Source: Devosia ureilytica
GTDB taxonomy: Bacteria > Pseudomonadota > Alphaproteobacteria > Rhizobiales > Devosiaceae
Assembly (NCBI RefSeq): GCF_024273195.1
Contig: NZ_JAMZCU010000002.1
Location: 124,001-188,000, forward strand
DNA length: 64,000 nucleotides
Direction of reading: 5' to 3'
The position numbers were made by a program, and so were the translations under genes. Below, piece by piece: positions 56,045 through 64,000 of the stretch; position 1 is the stretch's first letter, and each line of letters begins with the position of its first letter. The notes beneath the pieces are model-generated. The model was not told the origin of the DNA, did no database searches, and was given only the letters and a program-made list of their open reading frames with translations.

Positions 56045-56084
56045 TGTCTTAAGTCCTGTCAGTCAGTCGGTTGAGTTTAAGGGG

Positions 56085-57668
56085 TTATTTCTTCTTGCCC
56101 AGGCCCGGCAGGCCTGGGAAACGGGGAGCTCCGCCCAGACCGGGCAACGCCGGTCCGCCGGAGGATTTCAAAAGCGCATTGACGTCGCTGGGCAGCGCCT
56201 TGGGTGCAGGCAGGTCAGCCGACGGCAAGCCCTTCAATTGATCGGGATTGATCCCGGCCTGGCGCGCCATCTGTTCGAGCTGCTTGGGGTCCATGTTGGA
56301 GAGATCGGGCATGCCGCCCATCATCGAACCCATCTTGCCGCCGAACATGCCACCCAGGGCACCCATGCCGCCCTTGGAGACTTTTTTCATCATATCCGCC
56401 ATCTGACGGTGCTGTTTGGAGAGCTTGTTGATCTCGCTCACCTCAACGCCTGCGCCTGCGGCAATACGCTTGCGGCGGCTGGCATTGAGCAGGTCCGGGT
56501 TGGCCCGTTCCTTGGCCGTCATGGAATTGATGATGGCGATCTGCCGGTCAAAGACCTTCTCGTCGACATTGGCGCCGGCCATGGCCTTCTTGAGCTGGCC
56601 CGCGCCGGGCAGCATGCCCATCAGCCCGCCCATGCCGCCCATCTTTTTCATCTGGATGAGTTGGGCCTTCAAATCCTCGAGGTCGAAAGAGCCCTTCTTG
56701 AGCTTTTTCGCCATCTTGGCGGCGTCTTCGGCACTGACATGCTCGGCGGCCTTTTCGACCAGCGAGACGATGTCGCCCATCCCCAGGATCCGGTCGGCGA
56801 TGCGCGAGGGATGGAAATCCTCAAGCGCATCCATCTTTTCGCCAACGCCGATCAGCTTGATCGGCTTGCCGGTGGCTGCGCGCATCGAAAGCGCCGCGCC
56901 GCCGCGCCCGTCGCCATCGACGCGGGTGAGGACAATACCGGTGACGTCGAGCCGCCCGTCAAACGAGCGCGCCACATTGATCGCGTCCTGGCCGGTCAGC
57001 GCGTCAACCACCAGAAGAATTTCGTGGGGCTTGGCGATCTCCTTGATGGAGACCGTCTCGGCCATCAATTCATCATCGATATGGGTGCGGCCAGCCGTAT
57101 CGAGAATGAGCACGTCATAGCCGCCCAGGCGCGCTTCGCGCTCGGCGCGGCGGGCAATCTCGACCGGGGTTTCGGCGGTAACGATCGGCAGCGTATCGAC
57201 GCCCACCTGTTCGCCCAGCACCCGCAGCTGCTCCATGGCGGCCGGGCGGCGCGTATCGAGCGAAGCCAGCAGCACCTTCTTGCGCTGCTTGTCCTTGAGC
57301 CGCTTGGCAATCTTGGCGGTGGTCGTGGTCTTGCCCGAACCCTGCAGACCCACCATCAAAAGGGTCACTGGAGCGGGGGCATTGAGGTCGATGGTGACGG
57401 CGTCGGAGCCCAGCACCGCGACCAGCTCGTCATTGACGATCTTGACCACCTGCTGGCCCGGCGTCACCGAGCGGGTCACCTCGGCGCCAACGGCGCGCTC
57501 ACGCACCTGCTCGACAAAGGCCCGCACAACTTCGAGCGAAACGTCAGCCTCGATCAGTGCCCGGCGGATTTCACGCATGGCCGCATCGACATCGGCAGCG
57601 TTGAGCGCGCCGCGTCCGCGAAGTCCATCGAAAATCTTGCCAAGCCGGTCTGAAAGGCTCTCGAACAT
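56085..57668 (-). CDS. ffh: Signal recognition particle protein Ffh
   Basis: GTPase that binds 4.5S RNA and signal sequences and docks to FtsY at the membrane. 527 residues; N domain, G domain with GLQGSGKTTTTAKIA, DTRRPAAMEQL, DTAGRTHIDDEL and TRVDGDGRGGAAL, then the Met-rich M domain (GGMGGLMGMLPGAGQL, MMKKVSKGGMGALGGMFGGKMG). A palindrome CGGGACCAGTCCCG lies at 57688-57701 just upstream. Partner ftsY is at the end of the window. Confidence 0.98.
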   Translation of the reverse strand: MFESLSDRLGKIFDGLRGRGALNAADVDAAMREIRRALIEADVSLEVVRAFVEQVRERAVGAEVTRSVTPGQQVVKIVNDELVAVLGSDAVTIDLNAPAPVTLLMVGLQGSGKTTTTAKIAKRLKDKQRKKVLLASLDTRRPAAMEQLRVLGEQVGVDTLPIVTAETPVEIARRAEREARLGGYDVLILDTAGRTHIDDELMAETVSIKEIAKPHEILLVVDALTGQDAINVARSFDGRLDVTGIVLTRVDGDGRGGAALSMRAATGKPIKLIGVGEKMDALEDFHPSRIADRILGMGDIVSLVEKAAEHVSAEDAAKMAKKLKKGSFDLEDLKAQLIQMKKMGGMGGLMGMLPGAGQLKKAMAGANVDEKVFDRQIAIINSMTAKERANPDLLNASRRKRIAAGAGVEVSEINKLSKQHRQMADMMKKVSKGGMGALGGMFGGKMGSMMGGMPDLSNMDPKQLEQMARQAGINPDQLKGLPSADLPAPKALPSDVNALLKSSGGPALPGLGGAPRFPGLPGLGKKK

Positions 57669-57942
57669 GTTTTTTCCTTTTCGCTCACGGGACCAGTCCC
57701 GGAGAGATAAGTGTCAAAAGCCCAAATGCAAAACCCACCCGCGGGCGCAACGCGCTGGCGGATGTTGGCCTCCGGGATCGGTTTATACCACAAGGGGTCC
57801 CGGTCGGCTGGTCAGGAGCAATGGCCTGATGAACGCGCTGGCTTTAGGGGAAAGCGGCCGGTGAGTCAAGGAATGGCAACGGCATTGCCAAGCCAGCACG
57901 GTAGAATCCGTTGCATCACCCTACACGCTTACGAGTGCCGCC

Positions 57943-58131
57943 ATGATCGATCCATCCCTTATCGCCGTCATTGACCGCGGCAAACGAACCATTGGCATTG
58001 ATGGACTTCCGGTTTCCGGCAAATCGAGGCTGGCCGACCAACGCGAAGCTGATCTGGAAGCAATCTGTCTCTATCTGGACGACTTCGTCCTGCCCGAAGC
58101 GCTCTGGCCCCGCCCGCACCCAGCCCCGGGG
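57943..58131 (+). pseudogene. Truncated uridine-kinase-like P-loop kinase remnant
   Basis: ATG 57943 opens a frame whose first ~60 codons resemble a uridine-kinase-like P-loop protein: GIDGLPVSGKSRLA (Walker A) and CLYLDDFVLPEALWP (the HLDDFF-type block). After about HPAPG the similarity stops, the frame becomes low-complexity and runs out into the next gene in another frame. A full protein would need another ~120 residues. Most likely the 5' remnant of a deleted gene, joined to the acyltransferase pair beyond. Confidence 0.5.
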
Positions 58132-58265
58132 ACAGACCAAGGGCGTAAGAAAAGATTAACCCTCAACGCATTGATCTGCGTCCAGCCGCTCGGAGGCAGG
58201 GCAGCAACACGGGCACGTGATTGCCGATTAACGCAATCATTGAGTTTGATTGGCATGGTGTCCAC

Positions 58266-59483
58266 ATGCCGACCTCAACCGCAACAGCCCCCATGCCAAC
58301 CGCCGACGTCACAGAGCAGAACCAGCTCGCCTTTAGCCCTGCGACGTCCTTTGACATCGAGGTCTTGGACAATCTCTCCGCCGCCGAGACCATCTGGCGC
58401 GCGCTCGAGCGCGAAGGGACGCTGTCCCCCTACCAGCGCTTTGACTGGCTGAGCCACCTTCTCGCCGCCGGGGCCGACGGCCAAGGGCAATTGGCCATCT
58501 GCGTGGTCCGGCAAGATGGCCTGGTCCGCGCCCTGCTGCCGCTGCTAATCGAGCGAAAGCTTGGCCTTGGCATTGCGCGCCTGCTCGGCGCGCGTCAGGC
58601 CAATGCCGGTTGGATGGTACTGGCTTCGGGCTTTTCTCCAGACGCATCGGCCATGGCTGCGCTCATCACCCAGATCGGCGAACGGCTGAGCCGGGTGGAC
58701 CTGCTCGAATTGGATAACCTGCCGCAAAGCTGGAACGGCATCGCCAATCCGCTGCTGCACCTGCCGGTCGGCCCTGCTCCGTCACGCTTATATGTCACCG
58801 ACCTGGCTGGCGCGCAGGTGCCCTATATCGAGAGCCGCGTTCCGGCCAAGAAACGCGGCAACCTGCGGCGCGGCCGGCGACGGATGGAAGAGAGCATGGG
58901 CGCCGTTCGGCTCGTGCGCGTCGATGACCTCGATCTGCTTGATCGGGTCCATGCGGCGTTTCTCGAGCAACGCCGCGCCCGGTTCTCCGAGATGGGCGTC
59001 GAAAACGTCTTCGGCTCACCGATGTTTCGCGCGTTTTTCCGCGAGGCGGCCATATCGGCCTTCCGATCGCCTCGCCCTGTCATGGTTGCCCATGCCCTCA
59101 TGGCGGGCGAAGAGATCGTCGCGACGACCTGGGGAACGACAAGCGCGACCCATTATTCGCTCTACATCAATTCGACCAGCTCCGGCCCGGCCAGCAAGTA
59201 CAGCCTGATGAGCATCATGATCGCCGACCTGATGGATGAGCTCATCACCTCAGGCATCACCAGCTTCGACCTCGGACTGGGCGATTTCGACTACAAGGCG
59301 GACTGGACCGAGCCACAGACCGTGTTTGACGCCCTCGTGCCGCTGACCCGACGCGGCGCGGCGGCCAGGGCGGTCATCATGGCCAGAACCCGGCTCAAGC
59401 GCACCATCAAGCAGACCCCAATATTGTGGAAAGCCGCCCAATACCTGCGCCGGCAACTCTTCCGCCTGCGCGGCGGCCACTAG
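58266..59483 (+). CDS. CelD-like GNAT acyltransferase (Acetyltransf_6), copy 1
   Basis: 405 residues from ATG 58266 (an in-frame TTG at 58221 is less likely). The N-terminal half carries SPYQRFDWLSHLLAA and VVRQDGLVRALLPLL, the C-terminal half EEIVATTWGTTSATHYSLYINS and the FDLGLGDFDYKADWTE block, typical of the CelD/BcsL-type GNAT family linked to cellulose or other exopolysaccharide and FemX-like acyl transfer. Substrate not known. Converges with copy 2 only eight bases away; a kinase remnant lies just upstream. Confidence 0.85.
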   Translation: MPTSTATAPMPTADVTEQNQLAFSPATSFDIEVLDNLSAAETIWRALEREGTLSPYQRFDWLSHLLAAGADGQGQLAICVVRQDGLVRALLPLLIERKLGLGIARLLGARQANAGWMVLASGFSPDASAMAALITQIGERLSRVDLLELDNLPQSWNGIANPLLHLPVGPAPSRLYVTDLAGAQVPYIESRVPAKKRGNLRRGRRRMEESMGAVRLVRVDDLDLLDRVHAAFLEQRRARFSEMGVENVFGSPMFRAFFREAAISAFRSPRPVMVAHALMAGEEIVATTWGTTSATHYSLYINSTSSGPASKYSLMSIMIADLMDELITSGITSFDLGLGDFDYKADWTEPQTVFDALVPLTRRGAAARAVIMARTRLKRTIKQTPILWKAAQYLRRQLFRLRGGH

Positions 59484-59491
59484 GACCAAAT

Positions 59492-60715
59492 TTATGCGTC
59501 GGTCGCCGCAGCTGTCGATGGGCTGGCAGCTTTTGGGGCCCTGAGGGCCGCCAGGCGCGCCTTCGCCTTCAGCACGGCCAGCTTCAAACGCTCCCGCATC
59601 TGGTGCAACCACACCAGCAAGTCCACCTGCCAGCGCCGGCGCCCCACAATAACGGTCGCCATGGACTTGTGATTGTTGAAGAAATTGAGCGCCGAGTGGC
59701 CTTCGGCCGTCGCGGCGGCATCGACCGCGTCGAGCCGGTCGCTGGCATAAAACGCCTCAATCAGCATGTATTCGAGCGCCATGCCCGGCCCGAGCTTCTT
59801 ATAGGCTTCGTCATAGGCGATTTTTGGCGTGAAGGCGGTGCCGCCCGTGCGTATCGAAAGTTTCATGGCGATGGGCGCCCCATCGAGCAACAGGCTGTCC
59901 ATGGCGGCCAATCCTGCGACATAGGCCTGCCGGGCAAAGGCAGCATCGGCAGCCCTGGAGAGGAACGAGGTGCCCATCTCGCCTTTCCAGCCGGCATTTT
60001 CGAGCCTCAGAAAATCTTCCAGCCGGCCGGGCAAGCGGGCCTCATCCTCGACATGCTCGAGTTCGATCCGCCCCGCCTCGCCCAGGCGCCGCATGGTGCG
60101 CCGCACATCCTTGAGCCGGTTCTTGGAAAGCACCTGTGACAGATGCGCTTCCAGGCCGCCTTCAAGACGCGTGAGATAGGCCCGCTCATAAGGATTGGCG
60201 ACGGCCCAATGGAGACCGCGCCCTGACACTTGCATGCGCAGGCGCTGGAACACCGCGCAATCAAGGTCGACATCGTCAAAGGCCCACAGCGCAGGCGCCT
60301 TGCCATCGCTGACCAGCTCGAGGAAATGACTGATCACGGCGTCTGCCTGATCCTTGTCGATCAGCGGCGTGCCGTTGAGGAGATAATCATTGGCCAACCC
60401 ATTGGCGACCGGAAAGGGCGCCGGAATCTTGGAGCGCGCCTGAAAAACAAAAAGCCCGACCAGCACATCGCCCGACCAGAATGCCAGCGCGTCAACGGCC
60501 TTGCCCTTGTCGATGGTTTCGAGCGCCGCCAGCACGTGCCGCCGGTCCAGGAACGGGTTCTCCGTCAGGCAATGCTGCGACAGCCGATCCCATTGCGGTG
60601 CCGGAAGCGCCGCCAGTGTCTTGGCGTCGAGCCGCTCGACCCTGAGGGCCGGCTGCTGGCTCAATGGCTGTTCGGCAACCTGATGCTCTTTGGCAAGGCT
60701 GGGCGCAATGGTCAT
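59492..60715 (-). CDS. CelD-like GNAT acyltransferase (Acetyltransf_6), copy 2
   Basis: 407 residues; WDRLSQHCLTENPFLDRRHVL at the start, LSKNRLKDVRRTMRRLGEAG (the SKKLRRxLRR-type block) and a C-terminal GNAT-like part (LLLDGAPIAMKLSIRTGGTAFTP, KIAYDEAYKKLGPGMALEYM). Same superfamily as copy 1 but clearly divergent, not a recent duplicate. The two 3' ends are eight bases apart, so no terminator fits between. Divergent from dapF. Confidence 0.85.
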   Translation of the reverse strand: MTIAPSLAKEHQVAEQPLSQQPALRVERLDAKTLAALPAPQWDRLSQHCLTENPFLDRRHVLAALETIDKGKAVDALAFWSGDVLVGLFVFQARSKIPAPFPVANGLANDYLLNGTPLIDKDQADAVISHFLELVSDGKAPALWAFDDVDLDCAVFQRLRMQVSGRGLHWAVANPYERAYLTRLEGGLEAHLSQVLSKNRLKDVRRTMRRLGEAGRIELEHVEDEARLPGRLEDFLRLENAGWKGEMGTSFLSRAADAAFARQAYVAGLAAMDSLLLDGAPIAMKLSIRTGGTAFTPKIAYDEAYKKLGPGMALEYMLIEAFYASDRLDAVDAAATAEGHSALNFFNNHKSMATVIVGRRRWQVDLLVWLHQMRERLKLAVLKAKARLAALRAPKAASPSTAAATDA

Positions 60716-60936
60716 GAAAATGGTATCTCCGCGGCGTTCGGCACGCTGATTATGCGATATCGGCGTCAGGATATCGTAAAAATTCCCATGCCCGGATTAA
60801 CTCGGTCGCGCTGGTTAAAACGGCTTGAAGGCGCGGGTGCTGGCAATTTGTGGGCGCATCCGCCATATAGGGGGCAACAAGCGCAAACCATATGCTGGCC
60901 GACCCGTTTCGGCCCGGCCGGAACCGGAACAGAGCT

Positions 60937-61809
60937 GTGAGCGACGTCCCTTTTTTCAAGATGAACGGGCTGGGCAACCAGATCATCGTGATCGATCTGC
61001 GCGGCACCAGCGCGCGGGTCACCCCCGAAGCCGCCATTGCCATCAATGCGCGGCCCGAGACGCGCTTTGACCAGATCATGGCCATTCATGATTCGCGCAC
61101 TCCCGGCACCGCCAATTACATCGAAATCCTCAATTCCGACGGTTCGCGCGCCCAGGCCTGTGGCAATGGCATGCGCTGCGTCGTCCAGACCCTTTCGGCC
61201 GAGCAGGGCCGCCAGCGCTTCACCTTCGAGACCGTCGCCGGGATCCTGTTTGGCGAAGAAGCCGCCGATGGCCTCATCACCGTCGATATGGGCACGCCAA
61301 AGTTCGCCTGGTACGAGATTCCGCTCAACGAGGAATTTGCCGATACCCGCGCCGTCGAACTCCAGATCGGGCCTATCGACGCCCCGGTGCTCCATTCCCC
61401 CTCGGTCGCTTCCATGGGCAATCCGCACGCCACCTTCTGGGTCAAGGATGACGTCTGGAGCTACGCGCTCGACCGTTTCGGCCCGCTGCTCGAAAACCAC
61501 CCGCTCTTTCCCGAGCGCGCCAATATCTCGATTGCCCAGGTGCTGACCCCGACCCACATGATCCTGCGCACCTGGGAGCGCGGCGCCGGTCTCACCGAGG
61601 CCTGCGGCACCGCTGCCTGTGCCGCGCTGGTCAATGGCGCCCGCACCCGCCGCACCGCGCGCAAGGCCACCATCACCGTGCCCGGTGGTGACCTCATCGT
61701 TGAATGGCTCGACAATGATCATGTGACCCTCACCGGCCCCGCCCAATTCGAATGGCGCGGCAGCGTGGACCCGACGACCGGCGCCTGGACGCGCAGCGAG
61801 GCCGCCTGA
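60937..61809 (+). CDS. dapF: Diaminopimelate epimerase
   Basis: Makes meso-diaminopimelate for peptidoglycan and lysine. Both catalytic cysteines are present: ACGNGMRC and EACGTAAC. I chose GTG 60937 ([14 protein letters not shown]), the normal DapF start; ATG 60892 would add 15 residues. 290 residues. Its TGA overlaps the mtaB ATG by one base, so the two are translationally coupled. Confidence 0.95.
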   Translation: MSDVPFFKMNGLGNQIIVIDLRGTSARVTPEAAIAINARPETRFDQIMAIHDSRTPGTANYIEILNSDGSRAQACGNGMRCVVQTLSAEQGRQRFTFETVAGILFGEEAADGLITVDMGTPKFAWYEIPLNEEFADTRAVELQIGPIDAPVLHSPSVASMGNPHATFWVKDDVWSYALDRFGPLLENHPLFPERANISIAQVLTPTHMILRTWERGAGLTEACGTAACAALVNGARTRRTARKATITVPGGDLIVEWLDNDHVTLTGPAQFEWRGSVDPTTGAWTRSEAA

Positions 61810-63071
61810 TGGCCATCCAAACGCTGACCTTCGGCTGCCGCCTCAATGCCTATGAGGGCGCGGTGATGAAGGCCGAGGCCGAAAAGGCCGGGCTCGACAA
61901 TGCCGTGATCATCAATACCTGCGCGGTCACCGCCGAGGCAGTCAAGCAGGCCAGGCAAGCCGTACGCCGCGCCCGCCGCGACAATCCTTCCGCCCGCATC
62001 ATCGTCACCGGCTGCGCCGCCCAGACCGAGGCCCGCAGCTTTGGCGACATGGACGAGGTCGACCTGGTCATCGGCAATGCCGACAAGCTCAAGGCCGAAA
62101 GCTATGCGCCAATGGTCTTTGGCAAGCCCCTCAACGACAAGGTGCAGGTCAACGACATCATGAGCGTGCGCGAAACCGCCGGGCACCTCATCGAGGGCAT
62201 GGACGGCCGCACCCGCGCTTTCGTGCAGGTGCAAAACGGCTGCGACCACCGCTGCACCTTCTGCATCATCCCCTTTGGCCGCGGCCCCTCGCGCTCCGTG
62301 CCCATGGGCCTGGTTGTCGAGCAGATCAAAAAGCTCGTCGCCAATGGCTATGGGGAAGTGGTGCTCACCGGCGTCGACATTACCTCCTATGGCCCCGACC
62401 TGCCCGGCGCCCCGACCCTGGGCATGCTCACCCAAGCCATCCTCAAACATGTCCCCGACCTGCCCCGGCTGCGCATCTCCTCCATCGACAGCATCGAGAC
62501 CGATCCGGCGCTCTACGAGGCTGTCGCCGACCAGCGCCTGATGCCGCATCTGCATCTGTCGCTCCAATCGGGCGACGATATGATTTTAAAGCGCATGAAG
62601 CGCCGCCACCTGCGCGACGACGCCCTCGCCATCATCGCAAAGCTGCGCAGGTTGCGCCCCGATATGGTCTTTGGCGCCGACATCATTGCCGGTTTCCCCA
62701 CGGAAACAGACAGCATGTTTGAAAATTCGCTCAGCTTTATCACCGAGGCGAACCTGACCTATATCCACGCTTTCCCCTTTTCCCCGCGCCCCGGCACGCC
62801 TGCCGCGCTCATGCCGCAGGTGGACAAATCCGTGGCGCGCCAGCGTGCCAGCCGGCTGCGGGCGGCGGGCGAAAAACAGGCCTCGGACTTCTATGCCTCG
62901 CGCCTGGGCAAGATCGAAACGGCACTCTTTGAAAACACCGGCCTCGGCCGCACCGAACACTATGCGCCGGTGCGCGTTGCCCATTCAAAACCCGGCGACC
63001 TGCTCCGGGTCCGCATTACCGGGCTGGGCGCGGAGGGCCTTATCGGCGAAGCGCTGCGCGTCGCGGCCTAA
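61809..63071 (+). CDS. mtaB: tRNA (N6-L-threonylcarbamoyladenosine37-C2)-methylthiotransferase
   Basis: Radical-SAM enzyme that turns t6A37 of tRNA into ms2t6A37. 420 residues; UPF0004 domain with three cysteines (TFGCRLNAYE, INTCAVT, TGCAAQ), radical-SAM cluster CDHRCTFCIIP and a C-terminal TRAM-like part. The TFGCRLN start and IIPFGRGPSRS block separate MtaB from MiaB. Start ATG 61809 overlaps dapF. Confidence 0.95.
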   Translation: MAIQTLTFGCRLNAYEGAVMKAEAEKAGLDNAVIINTCAVTAEAVKQARQAVRRARRDNPSARIIVTGCAAQTEARSFGDMDEVDLVIGNADKLKAESYAPMVFGKPLNDKVQVNDIMSVRETAGHLIEGMDGRTRAFVQVQNGCDHRCTFCIIPFGRGPSRSVPMGLVVEQIKKLVANGYGEVVLTGVDITSYGPDLPGAPTLGMLTQAILKHVPDLPRLRISSIDSIETDPALYEAVADQRLMPHLHLSLQSGDDMILKRMKRRHLRDDALAIIAKLRRLRPDMVFGADIIAGFPTETDSMFENSLSFITEANLTYIHAFPFSPRPGTPAALMPQVDKSVARQRASRLRAAGEKQASDFYASRLGKIETALFENTGLGRTEHYAPVRVAHSKPGDLLRVRITGLGAEGLIGEALRVAA

Positions 63072-63133
63072 AGCGCTTCGGGCAAAAGTGGCAACGGTTT
63101 TGCGGTTCGGAAGCGCTATAAAACAAGGACTTG

Positions 63134-63170
63134 GAGCGGTTCAACGGTTCGACGAAACGGTGAAATGCTC
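63134..63170. repeat. Imperfect hairpin resembling a Rhizobiales intergenic repeat
   Basis: GAGCGGTTCAACGGTTC (63134-63150) pairs at 13 of 17 positions with GAAACGGTGAAATGCTC (63154-63170). From memory, similar sequences (AGCGGTTC ... GTGAAACGCTCTA) recur between genes in many Rhizobiales. It lies between mtaB and ftsY and may be a processed RNA hairpin or an old mobile element. Confidence 0.45.
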
Positions 63171-63224
63171 TAGGGGCAATCAAACGCGTGGCCGAGGGCG
63201 CCACATGAAGGGTACTGAACCAGT

Positions 63225-64000
63225 ATGACCGAGAAGAAACCGGGCTTTTTCAAGCGCCTCTTCGGCAACCAGCCTGCGCCCGCCGCGCCGCCCGAAACCC
63301 TGCCGGAAACCCCGATCACGCCCGACGCCGTGCCACCGGTGCCCGAACCCGAGCCAGAGCCCACCCCGGCTCCGGCCGAGCCCGATCACCCGCCCCCGCC
63401 CGGCCCGCCTGAAACCACGCCCGACTATATCGAAGACGTTGAAGACGCGCTTGCCGCCCCGCCGCAACCAGTCTCTGCGCCCGAGCAGCCACGTCAGGGC
63501 TGGTTTGCCCGTCTCGCCTCCGGCCTTCGGCGCTCGTCCGACAATCTCTCTACCTCGATCACCTCGGTCTTCACCAAGCGCAAGCTTGATGCGGCCATGC
63601 TTGATGAGCTGGAAGATGTGCTGATCCAGGCCGACTTGGGCGTCGATACCGCCATGGCCATCACCGACACCCTCCGTCGCGACCGTTTCGACAAGGACGT
63701 GTCGGGCGAAGACGTGCGCGCCGTACTTGCCGCCGAGGTCGAAAGGGTGCTCGCGCCCGTCGCTGCTCCCCTTGTCATCGACACCAACAAAAAGCCCTTC
63801 ATCATCCTGATGATCGGGGTCAATGGCTCGGGCAAGACCACCACCATCGGCAAGCTGGCGCAGAAATTCGCCGCCGAAGGCCGCTCGGTCATGCTGGCCG
63901 CCGGCGACACCTTCCGCGCCGCAGCCATCGAGCAATTGCAGATATGGGGCCAGCGCACCGGCGCGCCGGTCATCGCCAGGCCGGCCGGCTCCGATGCCTC
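63225..64000 (+). CDS. ftsY: Signal recognition particle receptor FtsY (3' end outside window)
   Basis: GTPase receptor that docks Ffh-ribosome complexes at the membrane. ATG 63225 begins TEKKPGFFKRLFGNQ, a membrane-binding amphipathic start, followed by a Pro/Glu-rich acidic A region to about residue 90. The N domain follows (KRKLDAAMLDELEDVLIQAD) and the G domain begins with GVNGSGKTTTIGKLA and DTFRAAAIEQL. The frame is open to the window edge. Third gene of the dapF-mtaB-ftsY order. Confidence 0.97.
   Translation, partial: MTEKKPGFFKRLFGNQPAPAAPPETLPETPITPDAVPPVPEPEPEPTPAPAEPDHPPPPGPPETTPDYIEDVEDALAAPPQPVSAPEQPRQGWFARLASGLRRSSDNLSTSITSVFTKRKLDAAMLDELEDVLIQADLGVDTAMAITDTLRRDRFDKDVSGEDVRAVLAAEVERVLAPVAAPLVIDTNKKPFIILMIGVNGSGKTTTIGKLAQKFAAEGRSVMLAAGDTFRAAAIEQLQIWGQRTGAPVIARPAGSDA

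Noticed and set aside
58132..58452. Continuation of the kinase-like frame to 58452
   Set aside because: Beyond about 58131 the translation is Ser/Pro/Arg low-complexity and overlaps the acyltransferase gene in another frame, so it is not part of a real protein.
60754..60780. GATATC repeated twice between the acyltransferase gene and dapF as an operator
   Set aside because: Two six-base palindromes without further symmetry or conserved flanks are too little evidence.

Overview
This window looks like a chromosomal segment of a GC-rich alphaproteobacterium of the order Hyphomicrobiales (Rhizobiales), plausibly Devosia or a close relative. That placement is an inference from gene order and protein character: a proA-nadD-rsfS-rlmH-envC-ctpA-deacetylase-rppH string, atpHAGDC on its own, sdhCDA/sdhB, priA divergent from xerC, ffh-rpsP and dapF-mtaB-ftsY, a short-form ArgC, and CtrA-like TTAA-N7-TTAAC DNA. 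No phage, insertion sequence, plasmid gene or CRISPR array was seen.

Layout. 1-8.4 kb (+): end of proA, NAD synthesis (nadD), ribosome factors (rsfS, rlmH), an EnvC-like amidase activator, the S41 protease ctpA, a divergent polysaccharide deacetylase, rppH and an Asp/Glu racemase. 8.4-18.3 kb (-): a PAS-containing chemoreceptor, the F1 ATP synthase operon atpHAGDC with a clear terminator, and priA. 18.4-21.8 kb (+): xerC, a drug/metabolite exporter and a secreted protein made of six cysteine-paired repeats. 21.9-26.2 kb (-): the succinate dehydrogenase operon sdhC-sdhD-sdhA-(small genes)-sdhB, interrupted by two exported small proteins and a possible 60-residue CxxC peptide. 26.5-31.3 kb: a chemoreceptor with a C-terminal tethering pentapeptide, a NudK-like hydrolase, a beta carbonic anhydrase and two tandem secreted EF-hand proteins behind a cluster of TGATCACT palindromes. 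31.3-50 kb: an accessory-looking region (exporter, asd, HI0933-like flavoprotein, PagL-like deacylase, luciferase-like monooxygenase, GGDEF protein, ClpP-like periplasmic protein, an unknown membrane protein, oxidoreductases, TetR and FadR regulators, tRNA-Ala, M20 peptidase, deoD, argC) peppered with REP/BIME-like intergenic palindromes. 50-55 kb: leuD, RidA-like, CPBP protease, DUF1127, homocysteine methyltransferase, TetR, leuB. 55-64 kb: a compositionally odd orphan gene, rpsP, ffh, a truncated P-loop kinase, two convergent CelD-like acyltransferases, dapF, mtaB and the start of ftsY.

How the parts work together. Amino-acid synthesis is well represented (proA, asd, dapF, argC, leuD, leuB, homocysteine methyltransferase). 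ffh and ftsY are the two protein halves of the signal recognition particle pathway. EnvC-like, CtpA and the deacetylase form an envelope/cell-separation block. Sdh and ATP synthase supply respiration.

Most worth following up: (1) a possible 34-codon leader peptide in front of asd, ending in a Thr/Lys-rich tail and followed by two hairpins, which suggests amino-acid-responsive control of asd; (2) the six-repeat secreted protein with an invariant 26-residue cysteine spacing; (3) the small secreted genes inside the sdh operon; (4) the paired REP-like elements confined to 32-50 kb; and (5) a set of perfect candidate operators (CtrA, two TetR, FadR). All function calls come from reading sequence motifs only; no database search was run.
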